The notes under the pieces were generated by a model that ran no database searches, had not been told where the DNA came from, and worked only from the letters and a program-made list of their open reading frames with translations. Source: Asticcacaulis endophyticus (lineage in GTDB: Bacteria; Pseudomonadota; Alphaproteobacteria; Caulobacterales; Caulobacteraceae). Taken from it: 64,000 bases of DNA. The stretch lies in assembly GCF_014652575.1 (NCBI RefSeq), contig NZ_BMZB01000001.1, forward strand, positions 186,001 through 250,000, in the 5' to 3' direction. The first letter of the stretch is position 1. Each line of letters starts with the position of its first letter. Shown in pieces: positions 9,253 through 19,600 of the stretch. Both the position numbers and the translations under genes were made by a program.

Positions 9253-11113
9253 TTTTGTAATAATCCGACAGGACATTGAACGCCAGCTTACGTTCGCCGG
9301 TTTCTGAAATCACGCCCTTGCGGTTCCAGCCCTGCTGATAGACCGGATGCTGACGGCGCGGGGCCTGAAAATCCTTCAAGATCCACGGCGACAGACCGCG
9401 TAAGTTAGGTATCTTATCGGCCATCGCCAGCGTATAGCGATAATAGTCAGCCTGATATTCCTCTGAGAATTTGCGCTTAAGCTGCGGGTCATGGAACCCG
9501 GCCTTAGAGTCCGCCCCGAACTCGGAAAAGATCATCGGCTTTTTGCCATCGGCCCGCCACACGGTCGACGGCAGGGCCTCCAGCTTATCATCGCCGTACC
9601 AGCCGTTATAGGTATTGACCGACATGATATCGAGCGCGGGTATGAGCGGATCATCGATGTGCATATCGATGTGGCCATCGACGATTTTGCGCTCAACCAA
9701 AAGCGCGGCACTGACCAGACGGGTTTCATCCAGATCACGGGCCGTTTGTGCCAGCGTCCGTAAAAATTTATTGCGCACCTCAGTTTGCGGCGTCTCATTG
9801 GCGATCGACCAGATGATGACCGACGCCCGGTTACGATCGCGTAGGATATTTTCGGTCAGCATGGTTTGCGCGGTTTTCAGCGTATCGGGATTACCAAAAT
9901 TAACCGCCCAATAGACCGGAATTTCGCTCCATACCAACAGCCCCATCTCATCACATAGTCGCACCGTAACCTCTGAGTGCGGATAGTGCGACAGGCGGAC
10001 ATAGTTGCCGTTCAGGCCGGTCTTGATCTCGGTCAGAAGCCTGCGCGCTGCGTCTTCGGTGATGACGCGAGCGGGGTTGGTGCCAATCTCTTCTTCATGG
10101 TGGGAAATACCGCGCAGGAAAATCGGCTTACCATTGAGCAGAATATCCTCACCCCTGACCTCAACCGTTCGGAACCCGATGCGGTCGGTGAATACATCAC
10201 CGGCGGCTTCGATACGCACCTCATGCAGGGTCGGGGTTTCCGGTGTCCATAATTTAAGCGATTTCGGCGCCTTGACGCTCAGTTCAGCCCGGCCATTGCC
10301 ATCAGTCGTGGCCGTAAGCGCCTTTAGCCCCTTGATGGTCAGCACCACCTTCTGGTTCGCCGCTGCGGCCCCGTTAAGCGTAACCGACGCTCGGATAATC
10401 CCATCCTTACCCAGCCGCACAAAGGCATCATCGATATAGGTCAGGGGCGTGGTGATAAAGCGGATCGGACGGGTCACGCCGCCGTAAATATCCCAATCGG
10501 TAATGACCGGCGGCACGGCATTGGCGTCATGTTCAGAATCGACCCCAAGGGTCACGCGGTTTTCGCCGTCGCGCAGCACCTCAGTGACTTCAAACGCGAA
10601 CGGCGTGAACCCGCCGACATGGACGCCCAGTTTCTTACCATTCAGATAAACATGGGTGGTATAGTTAGACGCCTCGAAATAAAGAAACGCCCGCTTTCCG
10701 GCTTCAGCTTGCGCCTCAAATGCCCGCTGATACCACATCAATCCGTCATAATAGCGCCACTCCGGCCTTTGCGCGTTCCACGATCCGGGCAGGGTCACGG
10801 TGTCTGAGCGGCGCATGTCCTGCTCAAAGAAGGTGCCGGGGTTTTTAACCTCGGCGTCCTCAACGTGAACATCAGCATAGCGCCAGTGACGCGGCTTTGA
10901 CGGATCACCGACCGCATCGACCAAACCGGCGCGGTACGGATCAATCGACACATGCCACTCACCGGACAGGTCAAGCTTTGTGCGTGCCGTGGCATTGGCC
11001 AAAACGATGTTGGGTTTGGCAACCGATGACGCTGTCCCTTGCGCCCACGCGGACGCGCCCGGCAGCAGGGCCGCGACCGCGACGCTGGCCTTAATCAGAT
11101 CACGCCGGTTCAT
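9239..11113 (-). CDS. Exported glycoside hydrolase family 2 (beta-glucuronidase/beta-galactosidase type)
   Basis: A 624-residue GH2 enzyme that should remove beta-linked galactose or glucuronic acid side groups in the periplasm. A twin-arginine signal (NRRDLIK, then a hydrophobic stretch ending ASAWAQ) is followed by the GH2 sugar-binding domain, an immunoglobulin-like domain and a TIM barrel. Candidate catalytic residues are Glu440 (acid/base, SIANE) and Glu531 (nucleophile, IFSEFG). Its start overlaps the stop of the PL26 gene as ATGA, so the two are coupled. The exact substrate cannot be told from sequence; RG-I side chains are likely from context. Confidence 0.85.
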   Translation of the reverse strand: MNRRDLIKASVAVAALLPGASAWAQGTASSVAKPNIVLANATARTKLDLSGEWHVSIDPYRAGLVDAVGDPSKPRHWRYADVHVEDAEVKNPGTFFEQDMRRSDTVTLPGSWNAQRPEWRYYDGLMWYQRAFEAQAEAGKRAFLYFEASNYTTHVYLNGKKLGVHVGGFTPFAFEVTEVLRDGENRVTLGVDSEHDANAVPPVITDWDIYGGVTRPIRFITTPLTYIDDAFVRLGKDGIIRASVTLNGAAAANQKVVLTIKGLKALTATTDGNGRAELSVKAPKSLKLWTPETPTLHEVRIEAAGDVFTDRIGFRTVEVRGEDILLNGKPIFLRGISHHEEEIGTNPARVITEDAARRLLTEIKTGLNGNYVRLSHYPHSEVTVRLCDEMGLLVWSEIPVYWAVNFGNPDTLKTAQTMLTENILRDRNRASVIIWSIANETPQTEVRNKFLRTLAQTARDLDETRLVSAALLVERKIVDGHIDMHIDDPLIPALDIMSVNTYNGWYGDDKLEALPSTVWRADGKKPMIFSEFGADSKAGFHDPQLKRKFSEEYQADYYRYTLAMADKIPNLRGLSPWILKDFQAPRRQHPVYQQGWNRKGVISETGERKLAFNVLSDYYKTKAG

Positions 11114-13881
11114 TTTACAACTCCGGCAAGTGTTGCGGCTTCATCAAGGCTGTCACCAATCAGGGCCATATTCTGGATCGCCGCCAGACCCCATTGCGCC
11201 GTGCCATTGGTCGAGAGGCTGTTGTCCTCATCCAGTGGCCGCAGCGTCGCCACCCCGTCAATGCGGGTGGTGCGGCGACCCAAACCGCCGTCGGATTCGC
11301 GCCCTTCGTTACCGAAGAACTCGCTCCACGCCCGCATGGCCAGCACTTTGTCGTTTTCATGATAGGCCGCATAGGCCGTCAGGCGCGAATGGGAATCGCG
11401 TAAATTACGCCCACGCGGCACGGTGCCAAGCAGGGTCTGAAGCTCATCATTGGGCGCATTGTAATAGCGGCAATATTCCAGCCAGGCCTTACGGTAGAGC
11501 GGCTCATCAATCAGCGACAACAGTTCGGAACTCATCTCAACCACGCCGAAAACACCATTCAGGTGCGAAATGGCGATATAGTCGCCTTCGCCCAGGAACT
11601 TACCGGTCTTGAGATCGTAAGGCGCCGATGACGCAAACCAGCGGCGCTTAAGGCCCCCGATCGTGACCATGCCATTGATGATCCGGTCGCGCCATTTGGT
11701 ATCGCCCGTGCGCTCCCACTCGGTCAGCCAGGCCGAAATGAACGATCCCCACGACGTGCCAAACGAGGAATTAACAACGCCTTCGGGGGTTGCGCGTTCT
11801 GCCGACGGCGGCAATTTACGCGAAATATCGACGTTCTTGAGCGAGAAGTCGGATTCATTCAAATCACGCATCAAATCGCCCACCCGCTCATCGGCGGTCA
11901 GGAAGTAATAGATGCGCCGGTAAGCGGCGTTTGACACCCGCGGCTGCTTGGACGAGTCCGACCACGGCTGCACGCCATGCCGGGTGCCAAAGCCTTTGAA
12001 GCGCCCCAGATGATAGACATCGACCTCGCCGGTCTGGCGGGTCATGGCTTCACCGAACTTAAAGACATCGGCCCGCCCGGTTCTCAGATAGGTGTACCAG
12101 ATCCACAGATCGGTCGAGAGTTCGGAATTGTCCCACGCATAGCCGCCGATATCATAGCGCCACATGTGCCGGTCGGCGTCATAGGTGTGCATGACATCGC
12201 CGTAGGTCCAGAACCCGTACCAGCGGTGAGCCTCGACCTGCTGCATATAATAGTCGATCTGATAGGTCAGACGGTCTTCGAGGATTTTACGGGCCGGCGT
12301 CGTAGCATTGACCACATCCCAGTCACCAAACACACCGGCGGCATGGATGCGCTCCGGCGAGACCATCAGGCGCGGCGGATTGGCGACACGTTCGGCCATG
12401 CCGGAAAAGACCTCATGGCTCGGCGTCGTCGGCAGCACCCACAGATTAAGCTCAGAGGTCCGTGCCACACCGTGCGCGGTATCCCAGCCCTTTTCGTAGT
12501 CCTCATAGGTGATGTTCAACCCTTCGATCTCCTCGGGATGGGTGTCCATTTCACCGGCCGAGCGATAGGGGCGCACATCCATGGCCGGTGCGTCCGGCGA
12601 CCACAGCCAGGCCGTGATCTCCGCCAGATCGGTATGGGCGTTGCGGATATCGATGGCCGTCGGCGAGCGTTGCCAGAAGTCCTTGAAGCCCAGCGCCACG
12701 CCACCGGCAGCCCCACCGACATAACCCAGCCCCTTGGTGCGCGACCCGGCATTGGAGTCGATCCAGGCGTGACCTTTTTCGGTGCGTTTTTTAAGCGTAA
12801 AGCCATCGGGTGTCAGTTGCGACAGCGAGAAATCACCCCATTCCGGAATCCATTTCAGACCGTCCTGAACGGGCTTGGCGATGTCGTCAATCCTGACCGC
12901 CTCACCGGCAATCTGGGCGGCCTGAGCCTTTTTACCCGCCTGACGACGCAGGCCCGTCAGCGGCTTGACCGCCTCACCCCACACACCGACACCTTCGCCC
13001 GACAGGCGGATATGGCGGTTATAGGTCTCGTCCGACATGGCGACCTTCGCCGTCACCCCTAGGCCACGGATAAAGTCTTTGAAAGGGTCGCCGTCAAAGA
13101 TGAAGCTATGGACGATACGCACACTTTGCGTACCCGCATAGAAATAGAGCCGCACCGAAAACGGCAGCCAGTCGCGGCCACCGCCGCCCCCCGCTTGACC
13201 TGAGTGCGTGCCTTCGACCTTAAGCACAGCCCGCACAGGCCCGGTTTGTTCGACCGTGACCTTGGTGACTTTTGAGGTGAACTGAGATTGGGTGACGCTG
13301 CCGGTCGCTTCGAGATCAGCCTGATCCTGAGAGCGCGCCACCAGCTTCATGTCGCGCAAGGTCGTGCGCCCGGCCTTGGTGGCTGAGGCAATCAGGGCCT
13401 CACCCGACGTCGGCACCTGCCAGGTCAGATCGCCGGATTTGATAGTGATCAACGCCGGGGTTTGGGTGACGCGCACGGCATTGGCCGGTACTTTAGGCTT
13501 ACCCATCACCACAGATGCGCCCGTAAGGCCCTCGGAACCGGCGACCGCATGGGCCGACCATTTCAGCGACCCGTCCGGCCAGTAGGCCAGCGGCCACGAC
13601 TGCGACGCCACTTCCTGCCCGTCGGCTCCGGTGAGTTTCAACGCCTGAGCGGCCTTCACCGTCCCGCGCGGCCACGGAACCCCCATCGTCGTGCCATCAA
13701 AGCGGTTCGGTGCCACCTTATCCATCCATGACAAAGGCGTGGCCGATACCGGCTTGCCCTTGCCAGAAACCTGCCCTGTAGCCGCACTGGCCGACATAGC
13801 ATTACCGGCGGCAAACGCCACCGCGCCGAAAGCCGCCGCCGACTGCAACATGTGACGACGTGAGATAAATTGTGAAGACAT
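11110..13881 (-). CDS. Exo-rhamnogalacturonan lyase-like protein, PL26 / PcRGLX family
   Basis: A 923-residue protein resembling the PcRGLX / YetA-like family, where the characterised fungal member is an exo-acting rhamnogalacturonan lyase (PL26). It has a twin-arginine signal (SRRHMLQSAAAF) cleaved near ASAAT, a beta-rich N-terminal part with VPWPRGT and WPDGSLKW, and a large C-terminal helical part. It would release unsaturated disaccharides from RG-I ends in the periplasm. It heads a two-gene operon with GH2 and diverges from GH95. The ribosome site before 13881 is AAGGTAGG. The family call is from recognisable motifs and length; catalytic residues were not assigned. Confidence 0.75.
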   Translation of the reverse strand: MSSQFISRRHMLQSAAAFGAVAFAAGNAMSASAATGQVSGKGKPVSATPLSWMDKVAPNRFDGTTMGVPWPRGTVKAAQALKLTGADGQEVASQSWPLAYWPDGSLKWSAHAVAGSEGLTGASVVMGKPKVPANAVRVTQTPALITIKSGDLTWQVPTSGEALIASATKAGRTTLRDMKLVARSQDQADLEATGSVTQSQFTSKVTKVTVEQTGPVRAVLKVEGTHSGQAGGGGGRDWLPFSVRLYFYAGTQSVRIVHSFIFDGDPFKDFIRGLGVTAKVAMSDETYNRHIRLSGEGVGVWGEAVKPLTGLRRQAGKKAQAAQIAGEAVRIDDIAKPVQDGLKWIPEWGDFSLSQLTPDGFTLKKRTEKGHAWIDSNAGSRTKGLGYVGGAAGGVALGFKDFWQRSPTAIDIRNAHTDLAEITAWLWSPDAPAMDVRPYRSAGEMDTHPEEIEGLNITYEDYEKGWDTAHGVARTSELNLWVLPTTPSHEVFSGMAERVANPPRLMVSPERIHAAGVFGDWDVVNATTPARKILEDRLTYQIDYYMQQVEAHRWYGFWTYGDVMHTYDADRHMWRYDIGGYAWDNSELSTDLWIWYTYLRTGRADVFKFGEAMTRQTGEVDVYHLGRFKGFGTRHGVQPWSDSSKQPRVSNAAYRRIYYFLTADERVGDLMRDLNESDFSLKNVDISRKLPPSAERATPEGVVNSSFGTSWGSFISAWLTEWERTGDTKWRDRIINGMVTIGGLKRRWFASSAPYDLKTGKFLGEGDYIAISHLNGVFGVVEMSSELLSLIDEPLYRKAWLEYCRYYNAPNDELQTLLGTVPRGRNLRDSHSRLTAYAAYHENDKVLAMRAWSEFFGNEGRESDGGLGRRTTRIDGVATLRPLDEDNSLSTNGTAQWGLAAIQNMALIGDSLDEAATLAGVVK

Positions 13882-13964
13882 ATGCCCTACCTTATTGGCG
13901 TGTTATCGGCCCCTGCTGCCGCACTTATAGCTTATACGCACGCGTTGTACTTTTCCGGCGCAAA

Positions 13965-13979
13965 ATTGGTCAAACCAAT
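13965..13979. promoter_or_regulatory. Candidate operator ATTGGTCAAACCAAT
   Basis: A perfect 15-base inverted repeat (ATTGGT-CAA-ACCAAT) lies in the 234-base divergent region between the PL26 and GH95 genes. The TGGT-N3-ACCA core is of the kind bound by FadR-subfamily GntR regulators (family knowledge). Related sequences occur at 20685 and 20779. No GntR gene is in this window. Confidence 0.5.
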
Positions 13980-14115
13980 GGCCGATCTTGATTAAAAAAG
14001 ACGCCATTACGCAAGACATGTCAATATCAATCACAACGGCTTGCCAAGTCACCGGAAATAGCATTTCATATGAATAAAATAATTTTACTTATAAAAATAA
14101 AACAGGGGCAATCTT

Positions 14116-16500
14116 ATGAAACCACCTCGCCATCGCGTCAGATATGTACCCATTGATCGCCGCCGCCTATTAAGCACGGTGGGCGCCGCCGGTTTGATGA
14201 TACCAGCCTTATCGCAGGCGCAAACCGCCTCCCCCGCGCGGCCCTTAACCTCCCCAAACCGGCTATGGTACACCCAATCGGCAACCGAATGGGTACAGGC
14301 CCTGCCGGTCGGCAACGGCCGTCTGGGCGGCATGGTGTTCGGCGGTGTCGCCTTTGAGCGCATCCAGCTTAATGAAGACAGCTTCTTTGCCGGATCGCCC
14401 TATAACCCGACCAACCCGAAATCTGGCGAAGGCCTGCCGCGCGTGCGTCAACTGGTGTTCGAGGGCAAGTTCCGCGAAGCTGAAAAGCTGGCTAATGAGA
14501 CTCTGATTTCCACCCCGAACAAACAGATGTCGTATCAGCCGCTAGGCGATCTGATCATGCTGTTTCCCGGCCTTGATAACACCAGCCGCTATGAACGTGA
14601 ACTGGACCTCGAACAGGCCATCGTCGCGACCGAATTTAATGCCGGCGGTAATCGCCACCGCCGCGAAGTCTTTGTCTCTGCGGTCGATCAGGTCATGGTC
14701 GTTCGCCTGTCGTCTCAGCGCGGCAAGGCCATTACCGTCGACCTCAGCCTGTCCACCCCGCAAAACGCGGCCGTAGAGACCATAGATGGCGACACCATAG
14801 TCATCAAAGGCATCAGCCCAACGCAACAGGGCATAGATGGCAAACTGCCGTTCGAGTTCCGCGCCAAGGTCATCGCCCCCACCGGTACCCTGACCTCCCG
14901 CGAAGGTGGGGTCTATGTGGCGGGTGCCGAAGAGGTCGTGATTCTGATCGCTGCGGCGACCGGGTATGTGCGTTATAATGACATCTCTGGCGATCCAGTC
15001 GCTAAAAATGCCGCGATGATTTCAGCGGCCACGGCCAAAGGTTATGCCGCTCTTAAGGCCGATCATCTCAAAGATTATCAGACCATCTACAACCGCCTGA
15101 GTGTTGATCTCGGCACCAGTGACGCGGCGCTGAAACCCACCGATGAGCGCATCCGCAACTACGCCAGCGGCCACGATCCGCACCTCGCAGCACTCTATGT
15201 GCAATATGGTCGCTACCTCCTGCTGTCGTCGTCGCGCGGGTCGCGCCAACCCGCCAATCTTCAAGGCATCTGGAACGACAAGATCAACCCGTCCTGGCAG
15301 TCAAAATGGACGCTGAACATCAATGCCCAGATGAACTATTGGCCGGCCTTGCCGGCTAATCTGGCGGAGACCATCCCGCCCCTGTTCGATATGGTCGAAG
15401 ACCTGTCTGAAACCGGCGCGAAGCTGGCCAAAGACATGTACGGCGCACGCGGCTGGGTCGTGTTCAACAATACTGATGTCTGGCGCGTCGCGTCACCGCC
15501 CGACGGAGCTGTGTGGGCCCTGTGGCCGATGGGTGGGCCGTGGCTACTGCAAAACCTGTGGGAAACCTATGCCTACACTCTGGACAAGGATTATCTGAAG
15601 CGGCTCTACCCGTTGATGAAGGGATCAGCCCAGTTCTATCTCGACACCCTCGTCAAAGACCCGAACACCGGCTACATGGTCACCAACCCGTCCAATTCGC
15701 CGGAAAACAGCCATGGCAAAGGCTCATCGCTGGCTGCCGGTCCCGCTATGGACAACCAGCTTCTGCGCGACCTGTTCGGCCATGTGGCTGAGGCCTCAAA
15801 AGTTCTGGGCATGGATGCCGCGTTTGCCCGCCAATGCACCGCCATGCGCAAAAAGCTGCCGCCTGAAAAGATCGGCAAGGGCGGCTACCTTCAGGAATGG
15901 CAAGATGACTGGGATATGGAGGCCCCGGATATTAAGCACCGCCACGTTTCGCACCTCTATGCTCTGCACCCGTCCGACCAGATTACGGTCGAGGACACGC
16001 CAGAGCTGGCCGCCGCCGCAAAAAAATCGCTGGAGATCCGCGGCGATGACGCCACCGGCTGGGGCATAGGCTGGCGTATTAACCTGTGGGCACGCCTGAA
16101 AGACGGCGACCATGCCCATGAGGTCGTAAAGCTGTTGCTGGCCCCCAAGCGCTCATATCCCAACCTGTTTGACGCCCATCCGCCGTTTCAGATCGATGGC
16201 AATTTCGGCGGCACCGCCGGCATTATCGAAATGCTGCTGCAATCGCACAGAGGCCGGATCGAGCCCTTGCCCGCCTTGCCATCCGCCTGGCCCAAAGGGG
16301 AGCTAAAAGGGGTATTGGCCCGTGGCGGATTTGTCTGTGATCTGAAATGGGCCGAAGGTGAACTGACCCATCTAACCGTATCCAGCGCCAAGGGCGGCCC
16401 GTGTCATATTGTCTATAAGGGGGCACATCTGCGCCGGATATTAAACGCTAATGAACGCCTGTCTCTATCCTTTAAATCCGGGAAACTGACACCCATATAA
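14116..16500 (+). CDS. Exported GH95 alpha-L-fucosidase / alpha-L-galactosidase
   Basis: A 794-residue GH95-family enzyme, which inverts alpha-L-fucosyl or alpha-L-galactosyl linkages. It carries a twin-arginine signal (DRRRLLSTVGAAG, ending SQAQT), the N-terminal motif ALPVGNGRLGGMVFGG, and the core motif WTLNINAQMNYWPALPANLAE near residues 398-418. The helical (alpha/alpha)6 barrel includes NSPENS and HRHVSHLYALHPS. Both substrates are known in the family and the sequence alone does not decide. The ribosome site is AGGGGC. It is a single gene ending in a strong terminator and diverges from the PL26-GH2 pair. Confidence 0.9.
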   Translation: MKPPRHRVRYVPIDRRRLLSTVGAAGLMIPALSQAQTASPARPLTSPNRLWYTQSATEWVQALPVGNGRLGGMVFGGVAFERIQLNEDSFFAGSPYNPTNPKSGEGLPRVRQLVFEGKFREAEKLANETLISTPNKQMSYQPLGDLIMLFPGLDNTSRYERELDLEQAIVATEFNAGGNRHRREVFVSAVDQVMVVRLSSQRGKAITVDLSLSTPQNAAVETIDGDTIVIKGISPTQQGIDGKLPFEFRAKVIAPTGTLTSREGGVYVAGAEEVVILIAAATGYVRYNDISGDPVAKNAAMISAATAKGYAALKADHLKDYQTIYNRLSVDLGTSDAALKPTDERIRNYASGHDPHLAALYVQYGRYLLLSSSRGSRQPANLQGIWNDKINPSWQSKWTLNINAQMNYWPALPANLAETIPPLFDMVEDLSETGAKLAKDMYGARGWVVFNNTDVWRVASPPDGAVWALWPMGGPWLLQNLWETYAYTLDKDYLKRLYPLMKGSAQFYLDTLVKDPNTGYMVTNPSNSPENSHGKGSSLAAGPAMDNQLLRDLFGHVAEASKVLGMDAAFARQCTAMRKKLPPEKIGKGGYLQEWQDDWDMEAPDIKHRHVSHLYALHPSDQITVEDTPELAAAAKKSLEIRGDDATGWGIGWRINLWARLKDGDHAHEVVKLLLAPKRSYPNLFDAHPPFQIDGNFGGTAGIIEMLLQSHRGRIEPLPALPSAWPKGELKGVLARGGFVCDLKWAEGELTHLTVSSAKGGPCHIVYKGAHLRRILNANERLSLSFKSGKLTPI

Positions 16501-16531
16501 ATAGGGTCTCTTCCTGAGTGAAACCAATGAT

Positions 16532-16571
16532 CCGCGGCGTGAGCTTATCCCCCTCACGCCGCGGTTTTTTT
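16532..16571 (+). terminator. Terminator of GH95 gene
   Basis: A 12-bp perfect stem (CCGCGGCGTGAG with its complement) is followed by seven T's, about 30 bases after the GH95 stop. Confidence 0.95.
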
Positions 16572-16585
16572 GTGCGCCTGAAACG

Positions 16586-16617
16586 AAAAAACCGCCGCCT
16601 GATCACTCAGGCGGCGG
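16586..16617 (-). terminator. Terminator of TonB-dependent receptor gene
   Basis: An 11-bp perfect stem (CCGCCGCCTGA with its complement, loop of four bases) is followed on the minus strand by six T's. It lies just after the receptor stop codon, back to back with the GH95 terminator. Confidence 0.95.
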
Positions 16618-16652
16618 CAGTCGGGTTACGATGTACGCTTACTCAACTCGAA

Positions 16653-19600
16653 CTATTGCATGCGGTAGGTGACACCGAAGGAGAAGGTACGACCACCATA
16701 GTTCAGGTTATGAACCGTAGGCGTCCCGTCTGCAAAGGTACGATCAGCACCGTTTGAGGTCGTTGTGCCTTGCTTAGTCAGGTTACGGCCCTCGACATAG
16801 AATTCTACGTTCGGGCGGAACTTGTGGGTGATCTTGGCATCAACATACTTAGTCTCATCCTGCCAGACGGCATTACCCGGCTGATAAGGCGCAGGACGGG
16901 CATCAAAACCAATCTCGCTCGGATAATTGTTCCGGCCGTTACTACCGCAAGATTCAATACAGATGAAATACTCACCACGCGCCTGATAGGTGATGCGGGC
17001 ATTGGTTTTACCGTCATCATACCACAGCGACAGGTTTGCAAAATAATCTGACTCTCGCTGCGGCGGCATGACCTCACCCGTGTTTGGGTTGATGATATTG
17101 GTCGCACCTTTGGACTCTAGCTTGGAATAGTTGAAGTCCGCACCAGTGTAACGGAAATACCAAGGCAGGAAGGTAAATGCCGTTTTAGAGGTAAACTCCC
17201 AACCTGTACGTTCAATACCCGGAGCATTTTCATACGTCGGATACGTAAATTCCAGATCAGCCAAAGCCTGCCCCGTAACAGGGTCGACATAGTCAGAACC
17301 GGCAAACAACTTGCCTGTGGCGCTGGTCCCAACGACATTACCGATAAGGACATCAAGCTTATGGGTGGCCAGAGAGAGCATGGTGTCACGGTTAGGATAC
17401 CATTCCACACTCAAGTTCTGGTCCCAGGCCGTATACGGCTTCAACTCAGGGTTACCTACCCGCACGCTACATGAGTTGTCGCCGTCAAAACCGATGACAT
17501 CCAATTCACGGCGCTCATCGACGGTGCAGGTACCGGCCGGTAACATGAAGTTAACGCCAGGACGTGAAATCGTCTTGCCCTTGTAATAGCGGACGACGAC
17601 TTGATCCGGCACAACCCATACACCGACGTTGTATGTCGGCAAATAATCGCGGGTGGTACGCGTAAATTCAACCTGTTGCGTATAGCTTGTGGTTACAATG
17701 CCCGCTGCCGCAGTCGGGTTAAGCGGATCAAATGCCGCTGTCGTACGGACTGATTGCAGGGTGAAGGCTCCCTGACCCGTGGCTTCGGTTTCAACCGCTC
17801 GCAGACCAAAGTTACCAATCAGTTCCATACCAAGTGGCAGAGGCTGTTCAAACTCTGCCATATAGTAGGCCGCAGTAATCTTTTCGTCATAGCCTTGGAA
17901 GAACTGATCATACACCTTGCCATCGCTGGCAACACAACTCTTCATACAATCGAAGTTATAGTTCTGGGCCGAGGGCACAAGGCTGACCAGCTTTTCAACG
18001 TCAATGCCCTGCCAGTTCTCCATATTCTCAGCGCCTTCGTAACCATTGAAGAAATTGGAATCTGGCTGTGAAATGGTTGCTGCAATCAGAGCCTGCATTT
18101 CGGCAGGGGTGTATGTCGTCACGCCCGTCAGAGCGTTAAACATATTCGTGGCAGGCACATAACCATAGTTACAGGACTCAATCGACGTTGCCGTTGGCTG
18201 ACAAGCACGGAACGATCCGCGCATCAAGGTAGACGGCAAAACAACCGCCGGAATATAGTTAGGATTAACAGTACCATTCGTATTCAGATAGGTACCAACG
18301 GCGTTTGAGATTGTACGACCGCCCGGACGCGACCAAGCCTTACCTTGTGGATTACGCTGGCTCAAACCGATCTTGATAGCGCTGAAGAATGGCAATTTAT
18401 CTTCAAGATTATAGGTAACATCTATCTTTGCGGTGGTTTCAGTAGATTCCCCAATCCAAGCGTCAAAGTTCAAAGCAAAGCTGTTTGACACCAGAGGACG
18501 TTGCGCAACAGTAGTTACCGGAACGCCTGCTGGCACTTCATACGTAGGAGCCACAGCCGTCGTAATTGCCGCCTGAGAGTTCAATTGAACATAGTTGGCC
18601 GGATTGGTTTCGTCGTAGTTGCCCAATATCTCATGCGACCACAAACCACTGGGCTGCACAAAGAAGCGCGCCGCACCATAATTGAAGGAGCGGTTTGTCG
18701 AGATATTGAAGCGTTTATAATCGGCTTCAGACTTACCGACCATAAAATCAATCTTCAAAGGCCCGCTATTATAATTGCCTCCAAACTGGGCAAATGTATT
18801 TGTTGTGTCGAACGGCTCCCACGACTGAGTAATGTTCGAACTGGCATCTGTCAGCACATATTCTGTAACAAAGTGATTTTCATCAACTTTTACAGAGGAC
18901 GGATCAATACCGACTACGTTCCCAATTGCCGGGTTATTGTTGTAGATACCAACGCCATCATAGAGGAAATACTTCCCAGCAGCCGTCGGTGAAACGACCC
19001 GTTGTTGGTATGGTGAACCGGCTGCAATATTCCACACGCCGTTAGGATTGCCCGCTGTCGTATAAATATTGCCGGGGTTAATCGGTGTTTCTTGCCCGCC
19101 CTGAAGGCTACGCCAGCGATACTGGCGGTCAACTTCGCGCGTTGATTTGTTATATTTGGCAAATACGGTAAAATTATCGCTGATTTTGTAATCAAAGCGA
19201 ATGTCAGCAGAGAAACGCTCATCTAGCTGCGTATTATCGTAGCTGCGAACCAAATTCGGCTCAAGATCGTTCCATTGATTTAGACAAGTCTGAAGTTCGT
19301 AAACGCGCTGGTTCTTCACGGCAGCGGTACCCGTCGTCAATAGCGGAAACGCCGTGCTACAAGCGGCTTTGGTTTGCGCCGAAGCTGATCTTTCGACAAT
19401 TTGACGCGGTGTAAAACTTGAATTGGCTAGCAGCGTATCCGGGCTCAAAGTTGCACCAACGCCTGTGCCACCCACGGTCGAGGGGTTGAACTCAAACGTC
19501 TTTTCCGCAGAACCATCGAAATCAAGGCGCCCCAGATATCCGGTATTGTTAGCCGATGTCCCCTGAGAACTGGAATTGTTCTGATAATTACTCCCTGTGA

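Noticed and set aside
11977-13062. Open frame of 361 codons on the plus strand over PL26
   Set aside because: Antisense shadow of the PL26 gene; no known motif and no ribosome site.
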